A DNA stretch of 64,000 bases, taken from assembly GCA_973895155.1 (NCBI GenBank), contig OZ316892.1, forward strand, positions 13,020,001 through 13,084,000, read 5' to 3'. Positions within the stretch are counted from its first letter, which is position 1, and every line of letters starts with the position of its first letter. The position numbers and the translations under genes were made by a program. Source of the DNA: Marsupella aquatica (taxonomy: Eukaryota; Marchantiophyta). Below the pieces are notes generated by a model, which saw nothing but the letters and a program-made list of their open reading frames with translations, was not told where the DNA came from and ran no database searches. Shown piece by piece: positions 32,501-44,830 of the stretch.

Positions 32501-35500
32501 CAAGAAGACTGCTCGGGGAAAACATCTAGGACCGGTCGCAAAACACGAGAAGTCGTACACAAGGCAAGTCGTCGGGAGAAAATCCACGACATACCATGCC
32601 CGAAGTGAGACACATCTGTGCCAATTGAATACAAAATTCTCGTGCGACGTTCTCCGGTACATTTCGGGAGAAATTGATGCAGGCCCAATAACTCACGTTC
32701 CCTCCATTGACCATTTTCTGCAACCGGAAAAGTGAAACACTGCTCAGTCACCATGAGCGGCCGTATTAAATCCTTTGCTGTTTTGGTAAACAACCGCAGC
32801 TTCTCCACGCTAGAAGACGACCCTTGAGAAAAACTAATTGTGCAAGGCATTTAACAATGAAATATCACCTTATTCATCATATTCCACTGGCCAACCTGAG
32901 GCAAGCAATCTTTTTCCCTGCCCGTGTCATGATATTTGAGCTGAAGGAAACGAACAATGTACATGTATGTCAGTGAAGGAAACGAACAATGCACATGTAT
33001 GTCACTTAGGTCTGGTCAGCGACGGCTTTGGTCTACTGGAAAATCCTTGACGCAGGAATTGTCCAAACGCTGCACCAAAATGCTACTTTCAAGTAAATGA
33101 GAAAATAGTAGATCTTTCAATTCACTGTTTTGAAATTAGCACCAAAATGTTCTAACCGTAAGAAACCGGTACAGGCCAGATCAACACGAACTACTCATCC
33201 TGGACGTTCAACGTGCACAGACCGCATGTCAATGCTGTGCGAGGATAGAAAATAACACCACCAATTGAAAGTGCGTACCCTAGGAGCTGGTAAGATCCTG
33301 GCTTCGACTTGAGCCAGCTTGTTGCTGATTTTGATCCCGAATTCTTGGGCATACGGGTCCTGTGCATAGGCGTTGTGGTACACAGTCTGCGTGTAACACC
33401 GTCACACATTGAAACGTTACGAAGACTTGACATTTAAAGTCATCAGAAAACAACTGTGAACTCACTACGTGGATAACATACAATCTTAGAAATGACATCG
33501 TCACGAAGAGAAATGGAAAGGCTCACCTGAAGAATATCGTTTTCCCGGTCTTTCGGGCGCTGGCAAGTAACTTTCAGCAAAGCTGTTATCTGCCGCTCAT
33601 TCAACCTCTTGGAGTATCGCTGACCCTCCACAATCTTGCAAACCTGAAGAAATATGAGATGGAATCAGAGAGAAATAATTTACTTATAGCAAGATTCGGG
33701 AATAGAGAAAGCATCTGTTCCGGATTGTACCTCCATGGGCAGATAGTTTGGTCGATCACGATTCCCCACTTGCAAGCAAGGCAAATTTGGACTACGTATG
33801 TTGTATTGATAAGTCTCACGGAAGTATTCGGTTACAGTCTTCAAGGTACCCCTCTCATCGACCGGGAACCTGCAAAACGTTGCTCCGACTTATTCAGGTT
33901 ACGCAGTACGTGACTAAAACGCAGGAAAGAGACTCTACGAGAAAGAAACGACGACCAACAAACTCGGCTTAGGGACGTACGATAACTCGTTGGTAGGCTG
34001 CGATGTAAGCCCCGAAATTCGGTACTTTCTTCTCATAGTACCTCGATGTGTAACTTCAACTTTCACTCCCCTCAAAGCTTTCTTAATCTGTCAACCCAAT
34101 TCAAAATACAGTCAGCATCGAGGCTAATTCAAGGGAAACTCATCGGAAATAACCGTTGGAGTAAAGTCGCAACCAAACACAAAGGTACCTTAATTCGATC
34201 TGCATCAGAGAGCGCCCTGTTGATGTCCTTATTCAACAGCTGAGACACAAAGTCGATCACTGGGAGCGGTTCAATAAATGCTGTAGAGGACATATCTGTG
34301 CAATGGCCACAGTAAAAGTCAATAATCAGACTAAAACGATTGACGACAAAAGCGAAAGCAAGCGATCTTCCACTGGACTCTGGAGGAATCTCTGGAGTAC
34401 AAACTGCGTCTCTGGAGTACAAACTGCGAAGTCGTACCTATGTTCAGAGACAAGCCCATCTGAGTTGGCCTAATGCTTTGGTAAAAGCCTCGCCAACTTT
34501 CCAACCCATCACCCAAGGACTGTCTGTTTCCTAGGTCAGGAGAGTAAAAAGATCGTCCAACAGGACAATACCTGCAGACACAAAGCAAATAATTAAGACT
34601 TTGTTTCATTTCCACTCCCGAACTGTTGCAAAATTCCAGGAAAGTTGACAACATACTAGAATGAAGTAAACACATTGACTGCCACATCGCCACGTGTATA
34701 ATAAACCAGACCTGTGTGTCGGCAGCTCCCGAAGCACGATATCCAGCACTTGCAAAGCTTCTTGAGGTGCATCAGCTTGTCGTCCGGCCAGAAACTGACC
34801 AAGATGATGAAGATCTGCCCGAGCTGCGAACTTGATCACAACTTTGAAAGATCTCTCCCTCCTAGGGAAAAAGCAATCAGTGAGCATGTACACAATCCGA
34901 CGTATTTGATTATCACAGCGTCCTCGTAGAATCGAAGCTGGGTGGTCACATATACCTCCCTGTTAAGGGGAGTACGGCGAATCTGTGACCCAACATTTGG
35001 TACTCGCTACGGCATAAAGAGCAAACTATTTCAACCCTAGAGACCATTTGGGAGGCATTGAAGTCCGCGATACACAGGCACGATTGAGATAACTGGTACA
35101 GGACGCCAACCTGGGGGTGTTGCTACCGTCGTCTTCGTCCAACAAGTTAATCTGAAATTCCTTGGACTGAAAAGGCAAAGGCCCGGCTGTGTACAAACTC
35201 TTCCGACCGTCGTACGCAGGTAACCTGCGACCAAGCTCTTTCTCCCGATACTGCCTGACCAGATTTTCCATTACTGCCCTATTCACTCCTCGAGAGGTCA
35301 CCTCTGGAGTGATGGCGACCTGGCCATAAGGAACACCCAAAAATCAGTCAAAAATACAAGATACTATACAAATTGAGTGAAATAATCCAAGAACGCTCAA
35401 CGCTCAAGACTTGTTATGCAAAATACGAACTTGTGACAAGTAACACCTTCACTGACAGACCATAAACCGGATACAGTGCCTGACCGTAATGGGCACATTT

Positions 35501-36418
35501 CCGTTCCTACTATCCGTAGAACGTTCATTAAATATAGACGCCATGCAATCTGACTGGGACTTCCAAGCAAATTTCACACAGGCCGAATTTCGAAGGACAA
35601 CGTTATCTTGGAAGCATCAAAATTTCAAGGAAGCTTACATCGTACTGGTGAAGATCCTTATCAGGTAGTTCAGCGAAAAAGTGATTCGCCTTCACTATAC
35701 ACTTGGTGCCAGTCTGACCCTTGCCCGGACGAAGAGGAAACCTCAGAGCTCGGCTAGAGACCGGAGGGGTCTGTCTAACGGGAGACGATGGGCCCGGTTC
35801 TTCGACATGCAAGTCTTCCAGCGCCGTCGATATACTTAATTCTCCAACCTGAAGCGCTGCTATCGAAGATCCGCCAGCAGGAGAGAATCCAACATTGGCG
35901 GGTTGTGCACTAGCTGAAACTGGCTGTCTCGGAGAAACATACGATGCTGCTTGCTGAGGTCCTCGTGATAAACTAGTATACACTTCACCAGAGCCGGACG
36001 GGGGATATGGCTGTGGTTGTCCAGTGGAAGAAAATCCAGACTGTGCAGGATGAACATGGGGACCTCTAGAACTTGAGCCATACGACCCTCCACCACCTCC
36101 CTGATAACCACCGCGACCTCCCTCCCGGCCCCTACCTCGACCGCCACCACCCTGCCGTCCCCTACCCCTGCCCTGTCCCCCACTTGGGACACCTTGCTGC
36201 GGTCCAGGCCCGAAACCTTGCTGAGTTCCGGGACCAGGATGAGGTCCACCTGGTGGACCTCGTCCTACACCACCAGCTTCATCTCTAACCTGTTGAACTG
36301 GTTCCTGAGTTGCGGATCGAGGAATAGGTGGTGCAGACGAATCAGACGCAGACGCAGACGCAGACGCCTGTAAGGCAGCCTCCTCTATTTCCTTCGGAGT
36401 CCTCCGCTTCCGCGGCAT
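29592..36418 (-). CDS. AGO1: ARGONAUTE1 (22 coding exons)
   Basis: Coding exons, 5' to 3' on the minus strand: 36418-35639, 35319-35111, 34861-34712, 34571-34438, 34295-34189, 34087-33981, 33869-33731, 33643-33527, 33386-33279, 32940-32869, 32717-32595, 32383-32224, 32102-31981, 31822-31685, 31547-31405, 31234-31172, 30923-30860, 30774-30639, 30475-30402, 30265-30171, 29986-29955, 29815-29592. All borders are GT/AG and lengths total 3297 nt, giving 1098 residues. The N-terminus has an (AS)n run and a long [14 protein letters not shown] region (about 70-130); then come N, PAZ (about 430-545), MID (about 660-760) and PIWI (about 770-1040) domains. Slicer residues fit Asp806 ([13 protein letters not shown]), Asp892 (RDGVSEGQ) and a His at 989-991 (RPAHYH). 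The protein loads microRNAs in cytoplasmic silencing complexes and cuts target RNA. The gene looks intact; paralogue type (AGO1 versus AGO10 clade) is by overall likeness. Confidence 0.95.
31016..31115 (-). other. possible alternative (poison) exon in AGO1 intron 16
   Basis: Within the 248-bp intron 31171-30924 a 100-nt block is flanked by GTAG| and |GTACCC on the minus strand. It is open in one frame, but joined to exon 16 (which ends in phase 2) the first full codon is TAG. Inclusion would truncate AGO1 before the second catalytic Asp. It may be chance. Confidence 0.25.
32940..33004. repeat. tandem duplication of about 32 bp in AGO1 intron 9
   Basis: A GAAGGAAACGAACAATG...CATGTATGTCA unit occurs twice in a row with one base difference. 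Confidence 0.85.
34390..34430. repeat. perfect 20-bp tandem duplication in AGO1 intron 4
   Basis: TCTCTGGAGTACAAACTGCG is present twice in a row, close to the GT donor of exon 4. Confidence 0.88.
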
Positions 36419-39200
36419 CTTGAGTGCAAGGAATTAATGCTGAAAAATGGCCCACATGAAAATGTCAACCACACGACCGGAATATCGCACAACACATCCT
36501 CGCTCTAAACCACCGGAGACTGGTGGTATACGACTACACAGGAAAAAGTGGAGAAAACCAAGTGATACTCAAGATTGGCGAGGCTGGTGCCCGGAGGCTT
36601 AAAACAAAGTTACCTAGAGACTCCCACAAATTGCTACAGTAATTGAACATGCTCATGAACTAGGAGAATAAAGAAATCCGGATCTCAGACGGAATGATAA
36701 GAGGGCAACAATCGACGCAGGCCAGTGCATAGCTGGGCACCTCAAGAGCAAACAGATGTGGATGAAAACTCAGTGATAGCGAAACCATTTCGGTTCAGCT
36801 TCCAGCAAAGGTGACAACTAACCTAGACTACTAAAGTGGCTGTAAGCGATAGCACACGCGGACTGTCTATACCAATAACCCGTCCACAACAAAAGAAACT
36901 TACGCTCAAGAAACGTCGTGAAATGCTAACAAATGTTAAGTTCTTAGTAAGGTCCACGTTCACGTAGACTACGCATGCAAACGAGACAAAAACTATGGCA
37001 TGTAAGAACCTGACGCACCTCCTCTCGAGGAAAGCTAGACGCGGCGAGCCTGAACAGGTCCCTGGCCTCCACAAACTCTTCCAAACACTAAACGTAGCTT
37101 CCTCGCACACATTGTCCTCCAACTACACAAAGGTACCTGGATGTAGAGTAAATCAGTTGAAGAAGGCCTCAGCGTCACACGAACACTTCCAAGTCACTCA
37201 TTACTGCCACCGTTGCGGTACAGTAGTCAGGAACCATAGTGGCCCGAGGTACAAGTTTACACACGAAGCCACCACATAAACCTAATGTGCAAGAGTACCG
37301 ACGGCCAAGGAACAGGGATTAGGTTCAGACACACGACGGCAAACGACCAGCAAATGTAATCTCAACTCGGTCACTTTCCCTATCTCGAATGCATTGACCC
37401 CTTACACTCGGCGCATGGGAGCGTCTGGCCTTCTAACGATCCCTGCAAATGAGACGACGAGCAAACGACAACAGATCTGCTCACGGAACCTAGAGTTCCA
37501 ATCAAGTATAGGACAGGCTTTGGAGAGCCGCAGAGAAAGGGGCATAGACGAAAGCCGGTGGTCAAATGAACAACGATAACGGGAGTGAATGGATGATAGA
37601 AGCGGACCAGGAAACGAAGAAGGAATCAACTACTTCGTGAGGCGACGATGAGATGCGCAAAGAGCCGACAAGATGTGCGCAGAAGGAACAAGTCTTAGGG
37701 ACCCCACCCTATCCGCACAGCTCATAAGCAACCACGGAACAGGCGGGCGAGAAGAGGAGATGTTCCTTGAAAAACCTAACGGAGCACGAGAAACCCAAGT
37801 AGCCTACCACGAAACGCTGCGCAAAACACCTTTCTAGTGGACACAACTAAACGGGTTGCTGCATGTCTGAGACGTACGAGAAAAGCCGTCTCTCGGCATC
37901 GAGCAAATGGCACACGCAATCATCGGAACAAACAAAAGAGCAGGGCCTGTTGAACAGCACAAACAGACATCCTCTACAGCACCAAAGAAGGTTACCTGTG
38001 TAAGAACCAAACTCAGGCACACCGGGAAAGCTAATAGACCAGAGCGGGATACAGCCTCCCGACCTTTGACGATAGATAACAGGGACGACGGAGGACAACA
38101 CACAAAAACCAGCACAAGCACCGCAACTGATCTCCACCGAGGAGCTTACGCACAAACCATCGACCGAGCCTAAAGAACATTCCCGTCTGTGGTCATCATC
38201 GCCGCGGCAGCGCTTGAAGGGTTTTTTATTTGCACGGCTCCGCTTAGGAAGCGGAACGTTGATGGCGCAGATGCCATCCGATCGACGCGCGAGAAAGGCG
38301 GCGCAGCGCAGCGCGAGTCGCGACTACGATCGTCCCCTCGCCGTAGCCGTAACGATCATCATCATCAACACAAATTAATCATCATCATAACGGTAGTAGC
38401 GATACTGTACCTGAATCCTGTCACCTCCCCGAAGCTCGAGCGACCTACTACTGTAGTGAACGAAGCGGCACCCAGCCAGGTTAGCCCCACTACCATGAGG
38501 CAACCCCGCCCCAATTCATCATCCGGAAAAGCATATCTGCGCGATTGCGCGAATGAAACCTTTGCCCCCCCCCCCTCCCCCCGATGGCCCGATCTGCACC
38601 TCGAAGTGCACACGCCGGGCAAGCAGGCGACGTCAACCTCTCCTCCTCCTCCTCCTTCCACTCCCAACAACAACAACAACAACGTCGACGACCATTCCCA
38701 TTCCCATCGCCCGCCGACTGCGCTACTCACTACTCCAGTCTCCAGTCCTCCTGCAGCACGCGTGGATAACAACTCGAGCCGTAACTACGGACATCCACCA
38801 AGCAACCGGTCCGTTTCACGCCACTTCCCATTTTGCAAAGGCGCCCATCCATCCAAGAACCACGGAGACCAAAGTCGGCCCGGCCCGCTCTCTCTGACGA
38901 ATGCATCCATCTACTCCTACTACTCCTACTACTCTACTACTCTACTCACTACTCACTCTACCACTCTGCGTCTCTGCCCCACTCCCCCTCCTGTACTCTC
39001 GCACTGTACCGTACTCGAGCACCCCCCCTTCATTTTCGCATTCGTTAGAACAATTGCTGCGATTCGCTCCGTTAATCACTATCACCCCAGTTCGTCGTAC
39101 TCTCAGAGCGGCGCTGAACGTGATTCCAGCCGTCCGATCGGTGAGGGTCCGCCTTGACGCCCAGGATAGGGCTGTCGGAACTTTAAGAGCACCGTAAACG
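36419..39200. promoter_or_regulatory. AGO1 upstream region: leader, promoter and low-complexity GC-rich DNA
   Basis: AGO1 starts at 36418 and reads leftwards, so its 5' UTR and promoter lie here. The part 38180-39160 is GC-rich with C runs (about 38562-38580), CAA repeats (about 38668-38686) and ACT/CTACT repeats (about 38912-38960). It gives a 322-codon open frame (38189-39157) of Pro/Ser/Thr/His-rich low complexity that I do not accept as a gene. On the minus strand the same repeats read as GAGTAGTAG, as in many plant 5' leaders. No transcription start can be assigned. Confidence 0.45.
38912..38962. repeat. ACT/CTACT-rich microsatellite
   Basis: Imperfect CTACT and CTACTACTC units with ACTC interruptions in the GC-rich region upstream of AGO1. 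Confidence 0.8.
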
Positions 39201-42200
39201 ATGGTATAATTGGTGCTGGGTGTTACCATTCGCACAGGAAGGTTAATTGTGCGTGTACAGTAGTACGATATGGATTGATGGTGACGACCATCGACCCCCC
39301 GGCGAAAACCCCTACGGGATTTCGGGTACACTACTACTGTACCGCTCGCTAGTACACAGAAAATAAATAGATTAAACAAATCCATCTGTCGGACCCGAAT
39401 TCCGTCCTCACGTTCGGTGGAAATGGTTTTCCCAGATGGACCGCATTGTGTAACAACTGGCGGTGAAGATACTACTTGAGTTGAGAGAAAACAAGATGTG
39501 CGAATTGTGGTCTGTCCGAGTTTGCTTTTCCCTGCGTATGCATAAGTGTCCGGGGTGAAAGAAATCGACACGGATAATCATCATAGGAATAGTCTGAGAA
39601 TCTCGACGTCTGTGCTGTACATCTTTGCAACCGACGGCGGGAAGCCACCATCCAGTTTGTTTCCGCGATAAAAATATACATTTAATGAGACGCTCCACGG
39701 CCCTCTTTTCGGGTTGGCAACACCGTATGTCGTATCTGCTGAATTTTAACTGCTTTTGGAAAATGCTGGCTTTTATTGAGCATTTACCGTAGAAAAACGA
39801 ACGGCGCAATGCACGGCTGGCACCAGCAAGCCCCAATCAACTGCGGCAATGCCCTATCGACTGCTGTGCTTCAGATACAGTAGTAGAGAGGGGCGGAGAC
39901 GGATGAACAATAGTCCAAGATGTAGATGCAGACCGACTGTTGAGGGCCCAAATCATGTCGACACCAAAAGCACCAACGAGGTCAAAGAGAATGCTCAAAG
40001 GGAACCCACGTTGGACCATCATATACCCTAATTACCATAACCAATCAAATATAGATGGCCGACAGGATTGGTCAGAAGGAGACCAGTGCCGCCAGTCCAC
40101 CACCCAGTGCCCATGAGACACCCAAAATAGAATTGAAAGAGGCTGATTAGGAATTCTATATTGTTATCTTTTGAATTCTTTAATTTAATCATACAGGTTC
40201 TGGGACATTGTCAAGCTTAAGCTCAGATGGATTAAGAGAGTGCTTGTGAAACTGAGATGGACTTCTTCATCATGTCAAATGACTCCCATAACATCATTTA
40301 CACTTGACTCAGATGCGACCTGTAATAAGCAATCTCTGCCTGACAGTTTGCAACCTGTTCAATTAATTTACCCCTCACTCTGTAACATAAGGTGCCAGTG
40401 CTCAAACTAGATTTTTTTACCTTATCTCAATCCCTATGAGAACAAAACTAGTGTTGCTGCCATGGAGCAAACTTGGGACTTCCTTTGTTATAGAAGGTCT
40501 GCCGCAACAAAGAAGCATCCTTCATTGCTCAAGCCCAAACCACTCAAGGTGTTCATTGCAAAATTAAGGTGTATTTCTCAAAATTCCATCCAAAATGCAA
40601 CCGGACCATTTTTCTTTTCAGTATAAACTGGACGTTGAGTTGACGCAGTCGAGGGGGTGGGTAAGGAGAACATCTTGTTCCATTGTAGCCTGTTCTCCAC
40701 ACAATAGTGTGACTTGATTACTAATCATTTGTAAAAGAAACCAACGAAGGGGAAGAGGCAACCCTGCCCAGGAGACCCTGGGTGTGCAACTGGCCAAGAA
40801 GATTGAACAAGGGATTTCAATTTCTTCTTTTCAGCAATTTCTTCTGTGCATTATTGTATTACCAGTGGCAACTTCTGTGGTATTGACGACTCCAATACAT
40901 CAGGTGGATGTCAAAGAACGACTGAGCTCCAGTTTTGTTACAAACACGGCCTTAGGCATATACTGTTGATGACAACTTTCTTTTCCTTGCAAAACATCAC
41001 ATTTCTTGATTAGGCCCTGTTGTAACTAATTGGAGCTCATTGCAAGTCATAATCAAGAAGTGTAATATTTCAACTTCTTGCTCAATTAAGCTTCAGAGCA
41101 AAAGAAGGACAAAAACTTTGAGACAAAATAACATATTTGAAAAACAACTATAATTGTGGTTTGGACATTCTTATATTGTTATTTGCAATTGGCCCCCTGA
41201 TTTGGACACTGCAAATAAATTGAATAGCTTAGGATGAATACATTTGAATAGGTTTCCTCTAGTTGCAACACATAGCCCCAAAACTAGTGATATGTAGATC
41301 TAGACATGGCAATTAGAATTTGGAGAGATGTAGAAGTGCATCAGCCTTGACCTTAATTTCCTGAATCGTTTTATTACTTCAAGACTTAAAGTGAAGCTCC
41401 TCTTGCTCTCTTGTACATCGTCTCTTCCCCGAGCCTGTAAATCTCTTGGATTCAGGTGCATCCTCATGGGAAAACTTTAATAGAATGATGATAATCGAGA
41501 GCCCAGAATGAGGGCACCATGCATCTGAAGTTGAATAAGGTTGATGGAAGACATTTCTTTTGCAATTAAGGAATTACGCAATTAGTAAAAAACAGACATT
41601 TCTTTGCAAAAAACATTACAGAAAGAAACTTTGGATTTCTCTTTGCAACTAACAGAACACCACAACACACCAAAGATGTGGCTTCTAGTCATTTGTGGAA
41701 AAAAATTCAAGTTGGGCTTAACCCTTGTTGTAGTAACTTAATAGATTTTTGAGCAAGACGGTGTAATTGGATGAGAATGATATCCTAGTGTAGTGAGAAG
41801 TAATTTTGGCAAGAGAAAGCAATACTTGAGACCAATCTTCTAACTACGGTACTTAATCTTCCTCATGTGTGCATGACCATTGCAACTGAAATACACCAGC
41901 AAGTAGAGAGGTACATGTATGGCATAGCTACCAGAAAGTGCTACGTTCATAAATAGCATATGAACCTCACAAATTTGTATAGGTATCACCGTTACCTGAT
42001 CTTCTGACTGCCTGTGAGGTTATTATGCCATTTTATGACTAAATATTGTGAAGTCACATCCCTAAGCTTAAGCCCTATTCCACTTTCTTGTAGTAGATAT
42101 TAAACATATATGCTTCATGGCTCTACCACACCTATTTGCCTGCCCCTCTGACCTGGACCAAGGAAAGGGAGATATGGCAGATAGGAGTGGATCTCTTGGG

Positions 42201-44830
42201 TTTTCTCCTTTACAAAAGTGAGGGCCACATACCTGTAGATGGGACATGTAAGTTAATATAGTTCCTTTGGCGCCCTTATTGAAGTTAGCATACAGTTTAC
42301 ATAAATTAAGGCAGATAGGATGGCCTGAGACCTTAGGAACTCCTGTGGCTACACAAAGGACAAGGAAATCTAGAGTGTCACGATATTGCCCAAGTTGATT
42401 GGACAAATAAATCATCATCAAGGAGTATTGGAGGCACCATGCAAACTGCTGCAGCGATTTACTCTTTTCTTTGTTCAAGATAAAGTAGAAGTTTCTTGGG
42501 ATCTTGAACTCTTTGGATAAGGATGGTCTGTCTGGAATGATTGGGAGCAATTTATCAAGATTCAATATATTCAATAAGACAAAACAGGCATGTATTAGGA
42601 TGAACATGCTATACTATATCAAGATTCATTCCTTTAGCACAATTGGCTTTTGCTTAGGGATTTTAATCTCAATTGACTTGAGCCCTAGTCTAAAAGAATC
42701 ATCCACTAGAGAAGTAGTTTCAGGGGTAGTGTGCAGTATAAATGGCTAAGATGATGGCAAACCCATCTCAAGTGGTTACAATAATCCTTGACTGTACTGT
42801 GTGCTTCTTTCATAGGAGTACATACAGTCACCATTTTCTCACTCCTAGCTCTAAGTCAAGTATTTTTATATTGCATTTATGAGAAGGTTTTGTTAGACTA
42901 ATTTTCTGTCAAGGTAACATTTGTCTCATGAACTCACTTGCCAGCCGGGCAGAAGAGTTCAGAGTTCAATATTTCAATTGTAAAAAGTAATTGCATGTAT
43001 TGTCTAGTAGATCTGAAACCCTCCCAAGTGCGCCCAGCACTGGAACTAGAATTTAGAACTCACCTTGCAAGTGAACTCCATCAAACATGAAGTAATTCAT
43101 ATACAAGATTTCATGCACCAAGAATTTCCTAAGAGCCGACTTGCATGTGGCAGCCCTTCATTTTCCGGCCATCAACTTAACAGAGGACATTTAAACATTG
43201 ACAGAGAATGTTTCCTTAAGCTTCCTGTCAGACAAGCCTGACGGCATACATAGTGGAGAACCAAGGGAAAGGGGCTGAAAACGGCCCAAACCTTCTGACC
43301 CTTGAGGTGCCATACTTTGAAATGACAACCCCCCAAAAAAATTCTCGTTTTGAGGTGTTGTGAAAAAGCTTTATATTGTGGAGGAACTGCTTTTTCCGAC
43401 AGTTTGGGGAGTGCTAATGGCCAATGTCTTGAGGACTGCCCACATGCAAGTTGACTCTTAATCCTGATGAACTTAACAACAAGGTATGTCATGAAGAAAG
43501 TTGAATCCAACTTCTCAATGGTAGAATCTCTGGTTCCAGCCTGTTACATTTCTTGACCCTAACATTGTCTCTATCATATTCAGTCAGAACCATTTACACG
43601 CAAGTGCCAACTCGAGCAATATACCTATATTTTCAGTAGGGCAAACACGAAATTACAGGGCAATAGGTACTGCAATATAAAGTGCAGCTAAGTCATCTTG
43701 TGTTTCCCATAACGAATCCTGTTGGCAACAATCTGCTTTGTGTTTTAGAGTTCACAGTGAGCTCTCCAAACACCAGATTTGATTATCTTCTGAATGTATC
43801 TCAAAATCAGGTACTTTACTAAAAGCCTTCCATGGCTAGAAAGGAAAAAATGCTCCACTACGCCTTGTAGTGGAAGTCCATCAATACGAGAAGGAAAACT
43901 TCTCACGGTATGGACACTGGGGGTGGACCACATAATCTTTGATCCATTAACGTCTGGAGAATAGTATTCCAATCAGAGACCAGATGATGATAGATATGTT
44001 TCACAATATCAATCATGATGACCCTCACTGAGCTAGAATTCATGAACATTTATCAACCCTTTTGACAACCATCTCACAAACTAATAAAGGTGGCGATGGG
44101 CTTGAGAGGATACTTGGTCACTAGGACCTATTAATGCAAGTTGGCCACTTAGTTGCCTTCTTCCCATCTAGCAGTAGGGTACTTTCCCAAATAGGTTTCT
44201 AAACAGGTCTGAAGACATGGGCAGCTTCTGAGATTGGACATCGTAGTCTGCCACGTATCACCAACACAGGAAGTGCACTGTTTGTGAAAAGATTTTTGAA
44301 TGATTCTCAAGGCCGATAAAACCCACCTTCTTAACACCTGTTCCGAGATCGTTATGGAACAACCAACCCTTCAGAAACTCTATCCTACTCTTATGGTAGC
44401 TTACACAGAGGTTGATTACACATGGCGGCTTGTACACAGAGCGGTTGTGTACACATTGGCTGCACGCACATGGGATTCATAACAGAGTCACTCGTCAGCG
44501 ATCGCTCGCTCGAGAAGAAATGCAAAAATGCATCCCATGTCACAGCTCCTAACCCTGCATAAACAACCGGACAGTAAAAATGGGCAGGATGTCTTTAAAA
44601 TCAAAGATTGCACCTCTGTATAAATGTAATCTGAAGCTAATTCAAAGAGCAAGAATTTCGTTTTACATTATCGTCAACGGACAACGCTGGGCAGAGTTAA
44701 CCAGATGGAAAGGCTAGTTGGAGCCTCGTTTCATTGCCCATTCATAAAATATGAATAAAATCTCGGAGTGATTGTGTTTTAAAAGCGGAAGTGTGGGTAG
44801 AGGAAAGTGGTAGATGACATTCTCACATAC
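39201..44830. other. gene-poor AT-rich spacer
   Basis: Only short frames without family resemblance. The longest are 42607-42068 (minus, 179 codons) and 43510-43172 (minus, 112 codons); neither has a recognisable motif or splice support. Further 3' exons of the gene ending at 44831 may be hidden at the right side of this interval. Confidence 0.4.

Noticed and set aside
35860-36249. Val/Asp/Gly-rich minus ORF overlapping AGO1 exon 1
   Set aside because: It is a frame shadow of the GRGRG repeat region of AGO1.
38189-39157. 322-codon plus-strand ORF
   Set aside because: Pro/Ser/Thr/His low complexity from C runs, CAA and CTACT repeats; likely AGO1 promoter or leader DNA on the opposite strand.
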